DNA of 34,058 nucleotides from Verrucomicrobiota bacterium (lineage in GTDB: Bacteria > Verrucomicrobiota > Verrucomicrobiia > Verrucomicrobiales > DEV007). The stretch's first letter is position 1. The number at the start of each line of letters is the position of its first letter. Both the position numbers and the translations under genes were made by a program. This document shows positions 1 through 9,394 of the stretch, one piece after another. A model generated the notes under the pieces. It made no database searches. It had not been told where the DNA came from and saw nothing but the letters and a program-made list of their open reading frames with translations. The DNA lies in contig CAUJIH010000038.1 of the NCBI GenBank assembly GCA_963205275.1, positions 1 through 34,058 of the forward strand. Direction: 5' to 3'.

Positions 1-212
1 CCTTCGACAACAATCAAGCGGAGCGTGATTTGCGGATGATGAAAGTGCAGCAAAAAGTCTCTGGTTGCTTTCGCAGCGAAGACGGGGCCAAGGTGTTCTG
101 CGTCATACGCAGCTATCTGTCCACGGCACGCAAACAAGGCCTGAGCATTATCGAGGCCATCCGCAACGCCCTGTGCGGATGCCCCCAGCCCTTTGCCGAG
201 GGTGCTGAATAG
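1..212 (+). mobile_element. IS66-family transposase, C-terminal end (partial)
   Basis: The open frame runs in from the window edge (frame starting at base 3) and ends at a TAG at 210-212. It begins [18 protein letters not shown] and continues with [11 protein letters not shown] and [11 protein letters not shown]. This is the well-known end of the IS66 TnpC catalytic domain, in which the E of NNQAER is the last acidic residue of the DDE triad. TTAC follows directly at 213-216, and IS66-family ends usually read GTAA...TTAC, so the right end of the element may lie at 216. The other end and any target duplication lie outside the window. Family assignment is firm from the motif; the exact boundary is an inference. 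Confidence 0.85.
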
Positions 213-216
213 TTAC

Positions 217-598
217 AAAAAATTTAAATCGCGAAGATCTGCAAGCGAGGCTGCACGATCAGAACACGAAGGCAGATGTGCTTCGCAGCGTGGCGGCTAG
301 ACTCTCTTGGCTAGAATGGAACGAGGGCGGTCGCACTGTCGACCTCACCTGCTTGCGACTCGGTCCCGTACGTATTCTGCACCTTCCGGGTGAACCCTTC
401 ATCGAATACCAGCTCGCAGCAAAGAAGATGCGCCCGGATCTGACGGTCGTCATGGCCGGATATGGGAATTACGGCATGGGCTATATCGGCCCCGCTGCTG
501 CCTACGATGAGGGAGGATACGAGGCCGGAGCGTCCGATGTCGCACCGGACTCAGAAGAGATCCTGATGAAAGGGATGCGCGTGCTCTTAGAGGATTGA
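217..598 (+). pseudogene. Ceramidase-like protein, C-terminal fragment cut by the IS66 element
   Basis: The frame is open from base 209, immediately at the putative IS end, to the stop at 596-598. A GTG at 278 is the first plausible start, but recognisable protein begins before it (NLNREDLQARL). The sequence contains LRLGPVRILHLPGEPFIEYQ and YGNYGMGYIGPAAAYDEGGYE, followed by SEEILMKGMRVLL. This resembles the C-terminal end of the neutral/alkaline ceramidase-like proteins of Planctomycetes and Verrucomicrobia, which are normally several hundred residues long. The N-terminal part is therefore missing. The simplest reading is that the IS66 element inserted into or deleted part of the gene. It is convergent with tpiA. 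Confidence 0.6.
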
Positions 599-610
599 GA
601 GTCGATCTGA

Positions 611-654
611 CGCTTCGCGATGTCGAAAGAAACACGATGACAAGATCGCGAGCG
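611..654. terminator. Possible bidirectional hairpin between convergent genes
   Basis: TCGCGAT at 615-621 is repeated inverted as ATCGCGA at 645-651. The match extends to CGC...GCG on the outside if one T is bulged. It sits between the ceramidase fragment and tpiA, which converge. No T-tract follows on either strand, so a terminator role is only a suggestion. Confidence 0.25.
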
Positions 655-669
655 AAATCATCATCTCTC

Positions 670-1434
670 TCAGCAGCAACCCGCACGTACGATCTCGGCG
701 AACGAGACGGGATCTAGGCTGGCCCCACCGACGAGAAAGCCGTCGATGTCGGGCTGGCTGATCAATTCTGCGGCATTGCCGGGTTTCACACTGCCACCAT
801 ACTGGATACGGATCACTTCGCTGGCTGCCGCGCCATACAGACGACTCAGCACGCTTCGCACGTATGCTTGCGTCTCCTGAGCCTGTTCTGGAGACGCCGT
901 GCGTCCAGTGCCGATCGCCCAGACCGGTTCGTAGGCGATGATGATTCCTTTCGCCGCATCAGTGGATACGTTGGCTAGGCTTCCCTCCAGTTGGGTGGAA
1001 AGTACGGACTCGAGTTGCCCGCCGTCCCTTTGTTCCAACGATTCGCCGATACACAGGATAGGGATCAAGCCCGCTGCTAGGGCGGCATGAACCTTCTTAT
1101 TGATTACGACATCGTCTTCGCCATAAAGCGAACGTCTCTCGCTGTGGCCTAGGATCACATATCGGCATCCGAGATCGAGTAACATCGCAGCGCTGATTTC
1201 GCCTGTGAAGGCTCCGGAGGCTTCCTGCGACATGTTCTGAGCAGAAAGCTTCACCGAATCTGCCTGCATCAGCATATCGGCTGCCTTGGCCAGAGAGACA
1301 AAGGGAGGTGCAATGACAACATCGCGCAGATTGGATGTCGGTAACTCTTTCAGGAAAACGCTGAAAAACTTCTCCGTCTCCGTCGGAGTCATGTTCATCT
1401 TCCAGTTCGCAGCGATAATAGGATTTCGAATCAT
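670..1434 (-). CDS. tpiA: Triosephosphate isomerase
   Basis: This cytoplasmic glycolytic enzyme interconverts dihydroxyacetone phosphate and glyceraldehyde 3-phosphate. The protein is 254 residues, the usual length. The N-terminal AANWKMN carries the substrate-binding Asn10 and Lys12. ILGHSERR holds the electrophilic His97. AYEPVWAIGTG holds the catalytic base Glu169 and starts the mobile loop 6. QYGGSV near the C-terminus binds phosphate. It is the last gene of the minus-strand series gapA-pgk-tpiA and starts 51 bases after the pgk stop, consistent with cotranscription with pgk. No Shine-Dalgarno motif is visible before the ATG. All key residues are present. Confidence 0.98.
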   Translation of the reverse strand: MIRNPIIAANWKMNMTPTETEKFFSVFLKELPTSNLRDVVIAPPFVSLAKAADMLMQADSVKLSAQNMSQEASGAFTGEISAAMLLDLGCRYVILGHSERRSLYGEDDVVINKKVHAALAAGLIPILCIGESLEQRDGGQLESVLSTQLEGSLANVSTDAAKGIIIAYEPVWAIGTGRTASPEQAQETQAYVRSVLSRLYGAAASEVIRIQYGGSVKPGNAAELISQPDIDGFLVGGASLDPVSFAEIVRAGCC

Positions 1435-1485
1435 AAGAGCTTCAGAGTGTACAATTTAAGAATTTTTCTAAAAGTGGTGAGTGAA

Positions 1486-2688
1486 TCATTTCTCATCAAG
1501 TGCCGCAATGCCCGGCAGTTCCTTGCCTTCGAGCAACTCGAGAGAGGCTCCGCCGCCAGTGGACATATGATCCATAGACTCTCCGAAGCCGAACTGATTC
1601 GCAGCGGTGACGGAATCGCCTCCACCGACGATGCGAATCGCACTGGAGTTTTCTGCAATTGCCTTCCCTACCGCCCGCGTCCCGAGATCGAAGCCGCTTT
1701 TTTCAAAGACTCCCATCGGACCATTCCAGACGATAGTTCGCGCCTCCGCGATCCTCTGTGAGAATTCCTGAATGGCTCGGTCCCCGATATCGATGCCCTC
1801 GCGATCTGCGGGAATCGCTCCGCCTTCGCCCCAGGGTGCTGTGCATTCGGTCGGGGCATCCGCTCGGAATTCAGCCGTATGACGCGTGTCCACAGGCAGT
1901 AGGAATTCGACGCCCATTTTCTCAGCCTTGTCGAGGATCTGCAGAGCAAGGTCGGTTTTGTCCGGTTCGGCCAAACTCTTGCCGATTTGGTAACCTTGAG
2001 CCAGGCGGAAGGTATTGGCCATCGCTCCGCCGATTAGGAAAATGTCCGCCTTACCCATCAGCCGATCCAAAACTTCGATTTTATCCGAAACTTTTGCCCC
2101 ACCCATGATCACGAGAAAGGGATGTGCCGGATTTTCCAGCTTATCCACCAAGTATTCGAGCTCCTTTTCCACCAAGAATCCCATCGCTCTCGGAGAGAGA
2201 TAATGTGTGACTCCCTCTGTCGATGCATGAGCGCGGTGGGCTGTCCCGAAGGCGTCGTTCACGTAGATTTCGCCCAGAGCAGCCAGTTGACGAGAGAACT
2301 CTGCATCATTTTTCTCCTCCTCTGCATGAAAGCGTACGTTTTCGAGCAGTAGCACCTCGCCATCCGCAAGTGCGGCGACTGCTGCCTCCGCCTCCGTTCC
2401 AACGCAGTCTGTGGAGAAGTGGACAGGACTCTGGAGCAGCGTTCTGAGGTGCTCATAGACAGGTTTTAGAGAATATTTCGGATCTGCGGTTCCTTTGGGG
2501 CGACCGAGATGGGACATCAGGATCACTTTAGCTCCCGCGTCGATTAAATATCGAATCGAAGGCAGGGCTGCTATGATGCGAGTGTCGTCCGTGATTTTCA
2601 GATTATCGTCCAGCGGGACATTGAAATCCACGCGCATGAGGATGCGCTTTCCTGCGGGTTGTAGATCGCGAATTGAGAGTTTAGCCAT
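1486..2688 (-). CDS. pgk: Phosphoglycerate kinase
   Basis: It transfers phosphate from 1,3-bisphosphoglycerate to ADP in the cytoplasm. From the ATG at 2688 the protein is 400 residues, typical for bacteria. The frame is open for 67 more codons upstream, but family proteins begin close to MAKLSIRDL, so I chose this start. Visible motifs are MRVDFNVPLDDN (substrate binding), ILMSHLGRPKG, MGGAKVSDKIEVLDRL and NGPMGVFE. The C-terminal nucleotide-binding GGGDSV is also present. It lies between gapA and tpiA. The upstream extension overlaps a hairpin with a T-tract between gapA and pgk, so pgk-tpiA may be partly uncoupled from gapA. Confidence 0.98.
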   Translation of the reverse strand: MAKLSIRDLQPAGKRILMRVDFNVPLDDNLKITDDTRIIAALPSIRYLIDAGAKVILMSHLGRPKGTADPKYSLKPVYEHLRTLLQSPVHFSTDCVGTEAEAAVAALADGEVLLLENVRFHAEEEKNDAEFSRQLAALGEIYVNDAFGTAHRAHASTEGVTHYLSPRAMGFLVEKELEYLVDKLENPAHPFLVIMGGAKVSDKIEVLDRLMGKADIFLIGGAMANTFRLAQGYQIGKSLAEPDKTDLALQILDKAEKMGVEFLLPVDTRHTAEFRADAPTECTAPWGEGGAIPADREGIDIGDRAIQEFSQRIAEARTIVWNGPMGVFEKSGFDLGTRAVGKAIAENSSAIRIVGGGDSVTAANQFGFGESMDHMSTGGGASLELLEGKELPGIAALDEK

Positions 2689-2749
2689 GAGAAATGTAGA
2701 GGTAGAGATGAAACAATGATGAAGAGGGTAATGTGGAGAACCAGAGACG

Positions 2750-2784
2750 AAAAAGCGCCCGCCAACCAGGCGGTCGGGGGCGCT
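2750..2784 (-). terminator. Intrinsic terminator or attenuator between gapA and pgk
   Basis: Read on the minus strand, AGCGCC pairs with GGCGCT (outer arms 2784-2778 and 2760-2754). An inner CCGCC/GGCGG stem closes a five-base loop. Five T residues follow (plus-strand A at 2750-2754). It begins about 25 bases after the gapA stop and lies about 60 bases before the pgk start. The form is that of a rho-independent terminator, which would limit read-through from gapA into pgk-tpiA. Confidence 0.7.
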
Positions 2785-2809
2785 AATTCGAAAAATGCAG
2801 ATCGAGGTC

Positions 2810-3820
<1,011 letters not shown>

Positions 3821-3906
3821 TCAATAATAGTGTGTAACGAGTGACAGAGAGGCGAATGATCGACGGACCCCGTGTGTCGAATGCTTCCGCCGGAAGCGAG
3901 AACGCT

Positions 3907-3934
3907 ACAGTAAAGAGGAAATGGAAAGCGTCAA
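3907..3934 (-). promoter_or_regulatory. Possible gapA promoter
   Basis: On the minus strand TTGACG (3934-3929) is separated by 16 bases from TACTGT (3912-3907). The -35 matches five of six consensus bases and the -10 only three. Transcription would start near 3900, putting the GCTTCC/GGAAGC hairpin (3883-3897) at the very 5' end of a leader of about 90 bases. Confidence 0.35.
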
Positions 3935-4209
3935 AGAAAAAGCCTTGGGAGAACGCCGCGTTTCATCGGATGAACGTGTCGGAAGCCGTCGATTGTAGAA
4001 TCGACACTGTGGCGGAAATGAAACCCGTTTTGAACATTTTTGCGTCTCAAATGGTCTTTAGTCTCAGATTCAACTAATTTTAAGGGAGTGTCCGTCTGAA
4101 ATTCACGACTAACTCAAACATTTTCGACTCCCTGAACGAAACCCCAGACGGAATACTCCAAGAATGGGTATGAGAAATATAAAATCTTTAATTTTAATGA
4201 AATTTTAGC

Positions 4210-4237
4210 TTGCCTTTAAAATCATTGTTATTATAAT
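4210..4237 (+). promoter_or_regulatory. Sigma70-type promoter of the P-loop-like gene
   Basis: TTGCCT at 4210-4215 and a perfect TATAAT at 4232-4237 are 16 bases apart in AT-rich sequence. Transcription would start near 4244, giving a leader of under 20 bases before the ATG at 4262. Confidence 0.65.
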
Positions 4238-4261
4238 TGTTTTGAAAGAGTCTGATTTGTC

Positions 4262-4969
4262 ATGAAAAAATTAATCGTTGTCGTCAATGATCTTGAGCGC
4301 TCTCGCAAGTCCACCCTTGCTCGGGCACTGTCGTATCACCTTCATGCGGAAGAAGTCAAACACCTACTGGTGACCTCGAATGAGATGGATATGACGGATT
4401 CATACCTAGGCGAGTTTTGGGATCTAGAAGACCAGTTTGATGTTTCCCAGCTCATCTCCGCGATCGATGAGAATGAAGCAGTCATCATGGATGTGCATTC
4501 TGGTGCCGCAAGAAACTGGGCGGAGATTTTCGAGTCCGAAGACCTCGAGAATGTGCTCGCCGAAATCGATGCTGAAATGACGCTTGTGATTCCTTACATT
4601 GGCACGGAGCGCTGCAATGAGGAAATCTACGATCTGGCTGAGCTCTTTACAGATCAGGCTGATTACGTGGTTGCTCATGTGACTGGTGCCCGTCAAGGCG
4701 AATTGAAGTGGAAGGGAAGTCCGGGAGAGAAAGCGATCCGCTACTTGGAAGCCAGCGAAGTCGATATCCCCGAGCTGCCCCGCGAATTGCAGACAGCTCT
4801 TGACAGTGCTGATGTCAACTTGATCGATGCCTTGAATCAGCCAGCAGATTTACCGCGCTTTGCGGAAGTACAGGTGATGCAGTGGCTGGACCGCATTTCC
4901 TCTGCCTTGGCGAACAGCGACGAGCATCTGATCCCCACCGTCTCTCGGAGTCTGTCGCTCGATTATTGA
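4262..4969 (+). CDS. ParA/StbB-like protein with a degenerate Walker A motif, function unknown
   Basis: The protein is 235 residues and acidic. The N-terminus has a hydrophobic strand followed by NDLERSRKSTLARAL, placed like the Walker A loop of ParA/MinD/StbB proteins. It keeps Lys-Ser-Thr but replaces each expected glycine with a charged residue. A later strand, EAVIMDVHSGAARNW, sits where the Walker B or switch strand would be, and LVIPYIG and YVVAHVTGA look like further core strands. This fits a P-loop fold whose nucleotide binding may be altered or lost. It is not an obvious chromosome-partition ParA, and no ParB or plasmid gene is nearby. It stands alone with its own promoter and a strong terminator. 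I do not recognise a named family, so the fold assignment is an inference. Confidence 0.75.
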   Translation: MKKLIVVVNDLERSRKSTLARALSYHLHAEEVKHLLVTSNEMDMTDSYLGEFWDLEDQFDVSQLISAIDENEAVIMDVHSGAARNWAEIFESEDLENVLAEIDAEMTLVIPYIGTERCNEEIYDLAELFTDQADYVVAHVTGARQGELKWKGSPGEKAIRYLEASEVDIPELPRELQTALDSADVNLIDALNQPADLPRFAEVQVMQWLDRISSALANSDEHLIPTVSRSLSLDY

Positions 4970-5003
4970 TCTTCTCCAGCTTTCGATACTCTTTCCTCTG
5001 ATT

Positions 5004-5036
5004 AAAAAGGGCCTCCAGAAAAGGAGGCCCTTTTTA
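5004..5036 (+). terminator. Strong rho-independent terminator
   Basis: GGGCCTCC (5009-5016), a six-base loop and GGAGGCCC (5023-5030) form a perfect eight-pair stem. It is flanked by five A and followed by TTTTT, so it could also act on the minus strand. It closes the single-gene unit at 4262-4969. Confidence 0.93.
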
Positions 5037-5190
5037 TTTGGCGGATTCGAGTCGTATCGATCTTTCGGGAGTTCTGTAAATTCAGTATTCTGCTTGATGG
5101 TAGCGACGAATTCTCTTGCCGTGACACATCCAGTCGATACCCTTACGATCCATCCTTGTCCTTCGGTCTTTCGCCTGCCTCTCCGACGCC

Positions 5191-8100
5191 ATGCCTGACG
5201 ATCCCTTCATCCATCTCCACTTGCACACAGAGTATTCGGCTCTCGACGGATCGGTCCGGATCAAGGAATTGATGAAAAAGGCTGCGCTTTACGACATGCC
5301 TGCCGTGGCGATGACCGATCACGGGAATATCTTCGGAGCGATCGAATTCTATCAGAAGGCGAAGAGCGTCGGAATCAAGCCGATTATCGGCTGTGAGGTG
5401 TATCTCACGCCTCCGGGGGTCTCCATGAGAGAGAGGCGAACTGACCCAATTCTGATCGGAGGAGGAAAAAAGAAGAAAAAGCGCTATTCTCACCTGACTC
5501 TTTTGGCTGCAACGAATGAGGGATACGCCAACCTGATGAAGCTAGTCAGTCTAGGCCATCTGGAAGGTATGTATCATAAGCCGCGGATTGATAAGGAGGC
5601 GCTTAATGCCCATTCTGCGGGACTGATTTGCCTGAGCGGCTGCTTGGGCGGAGAGATCAATCAGTCCATTTTGGATGAGGATCTCGTCTCGGCACGGAGA
5701 AGCATAGGTGAATTCCGAGATATTTTCGGACCAGAGCGCTTCTTCTTGGAGATTCAGGATCATCGCTATCCAGAACAGGAAATCTGCACGAAGAAGATGG
5801 TAGAGTTCTCACGAGACTTCGGATTGAATCTGGTGGCAGCGAATGACGTCCACTTTCTTAGCCAGGCGGACCACGAGGCGCACGATGTCCTGATCTGCAT
5901 CGGCACCAACTCTCTGCTGCTGGATGAGAACCGGATGAAATACTCACCAGAGATCTACTTCAAGTCCACGCCCGAGATGCGTCAGTTGTTTCGAGAGCTG
6001 CCCCAGGCCTGTGATAATACCTATCGCATTGCGCAGATGTGCGATGTTTCGATTCACCTCGACTCAGCCAGCTCTGAAAAGTATCCGCAGTTCGACTCTC
6101 CCGACGGTAGTCCACGCGAAGAATACTTCCGCCGCGTCTGTTATGAAGGACTCGCTTGGCGCTATGGTGAGAATCGGGCAATGAACGATGCGGATCTGCG
6201 CAATCGTTTGGATTACGAGATCGAGGTCATGTTGAGCATGGGATTCGTTTCCTACTTCCTGATCACTTGGGACTTCGTTAAATGGGCAAAGGATAATGGA
6301 GTTCCAGTGGGGCCGGGACGGGGGTCGGCGGCAGGTTCTCTGGTTTCTTACGTATTGGGCATCACGGATATTTGTCCTCTGCGCTTCGAACTTATTTTTG
6401 AGCGATTCCTGAATCCAGAGCGGGTCTCACCCCCTGATATCGATATTGACTTCTGTCCGACGAAGCGCCCGATGGTCATCGATTACGTACGTCGAAAGTA
6501 CGGTGAGCGTGCGGTCTCTCAGATCATCACCTTTGGAACGCTGGGAGCAAAAAGCGTGATCCGCGATGTCGCACGCGTGATGGGACTTGGTTATAGCGAA
6601 GGGGATCGAATTGCGAAAATGATTCCCAAGGAGTTGAATATCACTCTCGAAGGAGCTGTGAATAAAAATCCCGAATTGGCAGCGGAGATTGATAATAATC
6701 CCACCGCAGCTCAGTTGTGGAAATATTCGACCTTTCTGGAGGGACTCACGCGTGGAACGGGCATCCATGCCGCAGGGGTGGTGATCGGTGATCGAGATCT
6801 GACCAACTACGTCCCGCTCACACGAGGAAAGGAGGGCGAAGTCGTCACTCAGTACGCGATGAGTCCGCTGACTGACCTAGGGATGCTCAAGATGGACTTC
6901 TTGGGTCTGAAGACACTGACGGTAATTCAGGATGCGGTCGAGCTAATTCGTCGACACACGCCCGACTTCGAGCTGGACCACGAGAAATTTGACGATCAAG
7001 AGACCTTCGCGTTGATCGGACGGGGAGAGACGATCGCTTTGTTCCAGCTCGAATCTGGAGGAATGATGACTCTCTGTCGACAATTCGAGGTTAATCGCAT
7101 CGAGGACGTCGTCGCTCTAATCGCCCTCTACCGCCCCGGTCCAATGGATCTGATTCCGGACTTCATCGCACGAAAAACGGGAAAGAAGAAGATTCAATAT
7201 CTGCACCCCCTGCTCCAAGCAGTCAGCGAGGAAACCTATGGGATCCTCATCTATCAGGAACAGGTGCAGAAGGCGGCGAACGTGCTAGCGGGCTACTCCC
7301 TCGGTGAGGCTGACCTGCTGCGCCGAGCGATGGGGAAGAAGAAATTGGAGGAAATGGTGAAGCAGCGGGCGAAGTTCGTGAAAGGCTGCGCTGAGGTAAA
7401 TCAAATTCCGGAAAAGAAGGCGAACGATATTTTCGACTTGCTCGAAAAATTCGCAGGATACGGATTCAACAAGTCACACTCGGCTGCCTACGCACTCGTC
7501 TGTTACCACACCGCTTACCTAAAGGCGCACTATCCTGTCGAATTCATGGCAGCGATGCTATCGAACGAAATCGACGATACAAAGAAAATCTCGATTTTAG
7601 TCGCCGAATGTCAGCGAATGGGGATCACAATCCAGGCCCCCGACGTGAATACTTCGATGCTGAAGTTTTCACCAGAAGAGCAAGATTCTGGGAAGCTGGC
7701 TGTGCGCTTCGGACTCGCCGCCGTTAAAAACGTCGGGGCAGGCGCGATGGAGGAGGTCATTCGCGAACGAGAGGCCCATGGTCGCTTTTCCTCTCTGGAA
7801 GACTTCGCCAGTCGTCTTGACAGCCGCTCGGTGAATCGAAAAATTCTGGAGAATCTTATTAAGGCAGGAGCGTTTGATTTTACCGGAGAGCGGCGTGACT
7901 TGCTATTCTCTCGAGTCGGTCAGGTGATCGCCGCCTCTAGTTCCGCCCAGCGAGATCGCGCTTCCGGACAGGGTTCTCTTTTTGATCTCAATGAACTAAT
8001 CTCCGCCCCGCCAGTCGTCGCGATGGTGGATGAGGAAGTCGTGGAATGGAGTCAGCGCGAGTACTTGGCCTATGAGAAGGAACTGCTCGGCTTCTACGTC

Positions 8101-8703
8101 ACGGGACACCCCCTCGATGAATATAAGAGCGTCTGGGCGAGTGGAAAGTTTACGACTCTCTCGCAATTACCGGAATTGCGCGAGAGCAAAAAGACCTACC
8201 GCTTCGCAGGGATGATCAACGATGTTTCGGTGAAATATACAAAACAGGAGGGGAAACCTTTCGCGATTCTGATTTTCGAGGATCCGACCGGCAGCGTGGA
8301 GGTGAAGGTCTGGAGCGAGGCATATCTGAAGTTCAATCAATTGCTCGTCAGTGGGACCGTGGTCGAACTCAGAGCGAAGGCTGATTATGAAGAACGTTCG
8401 GATCAGGATCAACTCACGGCTAGCGAAATCAAGCCCATCACTCGTCCCGACACAAAGACCGTAGCGAAGAACTCGCGAAAGAAGGTTCAGTCGGCAGTGA
8501 TCGTCCAACTCGATTCCAGTCGTGATACCGTTTCCTCGCTCGATACCATTCTCGCGATGACAAAGAGGTACCGGGGGGATCGTCCTCTGCAATTGCGCAT
8601 CCGGACTACCGGAGGCGAAGTCGTGACGATCGAGGCAGGAAAACAGTACTCGGTCTCCGATGACTTCATCTCTGCAAGCGAGATTCGACGCTGGGTGATG
8701 TAA
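5191..8703 (+). CDS. dnaE: DNA polymerase III alpha subunit
   Basis: This is the replicative polymerase catalytic subunit, 1170 residues, as in DnaE1-type enzymes. The N-terminal PHP domain shows IHLHLHTEYS, MTDHGN, GCEVYL, SGCLGGE and ANDVHFL, a set of metal-ligand motifs that looks intact. The polymerase part has GPGRGSAAGSLV. The catalytic aspartates lie in PDIDIDFCP (about residues 414-418) and in LKMDFLGLKTL (about 568). YRPGPMDLIP and FNKSHSAAYALV follow. QGSLFDL at about 927-933 fits an internal beta-clamp-binding motif. An OB-fold follows from about residue 1003 (YRFAGMIND, FEDPTGSVEVKVW). The preceding 150 bases lack a clear promoter or Shine-Dalgarno motif. It converges on queC with a 34-base gap. 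Confidence 0.98.
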   Translation: MPDDPFIHLHLHTEYSALDGSVRIKELMKKAALYDMPAVAMTDHGNIFGAIEFYQKAKSVGIKPIIGCEVYLTPPGVSMRERRTDPILIGGGKKKKKRYSHLTLLAATNEGYANLMKLVSLGHLEGMYHKPRIDKEALNAHSAGLICLSGCLGGEINQSILDEDLVSARRSIGEFRDIFGPERFFLEIQDHRYPEQEICTKKMVEFSRDFGLNLVAANDVHFLSQADHEAHDVLICIGTNSLLLDENRMKYSPEIYFKSTPEMRQLFRELPQACDNTYRIAQMCDVSIHLDSASSEKYPQFDSPDGSPREEYFRRVCYEGLAWRYGENRAMNDADLRNRLDYEIEVMLSMGFVSYFLITWDFVKWAKDNGVPVGPGRGSAAGSLVSYVLGITDICPLRFELIFERFLNPERVSPPDIDIDFCPTKRPMVIDYVRRKYGERAVSQIITFGTLGAKSVIRDVARVMGLGYSEGDRIAKMIPKELNITLEGAVNKNPELAAEIDNNPTAAQLWKYSTFLEGLTRGTGIHAAGVVIGDRDLTNYVPLTRGKEGEVVTQYAMSPLTDLGMLKMDFLGLKTLTVIQDAVELIRRHTPDFELDHEKFDDQETFALIGRGETIALFQLESGGMMTLCRQFEVNRIEDVVALIALYRPGPMDLIPDFIARKTGKKKIQYLHPLLQAVSEETYGILIYQEQVQKAANVLAGYSLGEADLLRRAMGKKKLEEMVKQRAKFVKGCAEVNQIPEKKANDIFDLLEKFAGYGFNKSHSAAYALVCYHTAYLKAHYPVEFMAAMLSNEIDDTKKISILVAECQRMGITIQAPDVNTSMLKFSPEEQDSGKLAVRFGLAAVKNVGAGAMEEVIREREAHGRFSSLEDFASRLDSRSVNRKILENLIKAGAFDFTGERRDLLFSRVGQVIAASSSAQRDRASGQGSLFDLNELISAPPVVAMVDEEVVEWSQREYLAYEKELLGFYVTGHPLDEYKSVWASGKFTTLSQLPELRESKKTYRFAGMINDVSVKYTKQEGKPFAILIFEDPTGSVEVKVWSEAYLKFNQLLVSGTVVELRAKADYEERSDQDQLTASEIKPITRPDTKTVAKNSRKKVQSAVIVQLDSSRDTVSSLDTILAMTKRYRGDRPLQLRIRTTGGEVVTIEAGKQYSVSDDFISASEIRRWVM

Positions 8704-8737
8704 GGAAGGTGATGTGAGTAAAGGGAGTTCGGAACCC

Positions 8738-9394
8738 TCAGTCTACATATCGTGTTGGATCTTCGACTCTAGCGAGTGCGAAGGACTGGCGTCGCTCGAT
8801 GCAGGTGCCGCACTTTCCGCAGTGCAGATCCTTGCCTTGATAGCAGGACCAAGTCTGGGCATAGTCGACTCCTAACTTCGCTCCGAGAGCGATAATCCCG
8901 TCTTTTTTCTCGTGAATAAAGGGGCGCAAGACTTCGATTCTAGGGTCGGTACCGGAACGGATCGCCTCCGCCATCGGCAGCATAAAACTCTCCCGACAAT
9001 CGGGATAGAGCGAGTGGTCACCGGAATGTGCTGCGATCACGAGTCCACCTGCACCGACGCTCTCGGCAAAGCCAGCCGCGATGGCGAGAAAGATCCCGTT
9101 GCGAAAGGGAACCACGGTTTGGCGCATGTTGTCTTCGTCATATGGACCTTCGGGGATATCGCCCCCTCCCTTCAGAAGATCACTCCGAAAAAGCTTCTCC
9201 ATGAAATCGAATCGAGCGATTCGGTGGGGTATCCCGAGGAGACGGGATTGATATTCCGCGAAGGGTAGTTCTCGGGCGTTGTGCCTTGCCCCGTAGTCGA
9301 AGCTGAGGGCTACCACCTCCTCGTGTTCGCATACGGACTGGTGGAGAGCGGTGACGGAATCGACTCCGCCACTGAGAAGAACCACGACCCTCAT
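8738..9394 (-). CDS. queC: 7-cyano-7-deazaguanine synthase
   Basis: It converts 7-carboxy-7-deazaguanine to preQ0 using ATP and ammonia, in the queuosine or deazaguanine pathway. The protein is 218 residues. The N-terminal PP-loop SGGVDS is at residues 8-13. FDYGARHNARE, PFRNGIFLAIA and HSGDHSLYPDCR are family motifs. Four cysteines (184, 192, 195, 198, in WSCYQG and CGKCGTC) form the structural zinc site. Its ATG overlaps the queF stop by four bases (ATGA), so the two are translationally coupled. A strong GAGGGGG lies about six bases before the start. Confidence 0.97.
   Translation of the reverse strand: MRVVVLLSGGVDSVTALHQSVCEHEEVVALSFDYGARHNARELPFAEYQSRLLGIPHRIARFDFMEKLFRSDLLKGGGDIPEGPYDEDNMRQTVVPFRNGIFLAIAAGFAESVGAGGLVIAAHSGDHSLYPDCRESFMLPMAEAIRSGTDPRIEVLRPFIHEKKDGIIALGAKLGVDYAQTWSCYQGKDLHCGKCGTCIERRQSFALARVEDPTRYVD

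Noticed and set aside
3841..4077. 78-codon plus-strand ORF in the gapA upstream region
   Set aside because: No recognisable domain. It overlaps two hairpins and the likely gapA promoter, and has no ribosome site.
8722..8738. Hairpin between dnaE and queC
   Set aside because: Only three to four pairs form in any register and there is no T-tract on either strand.
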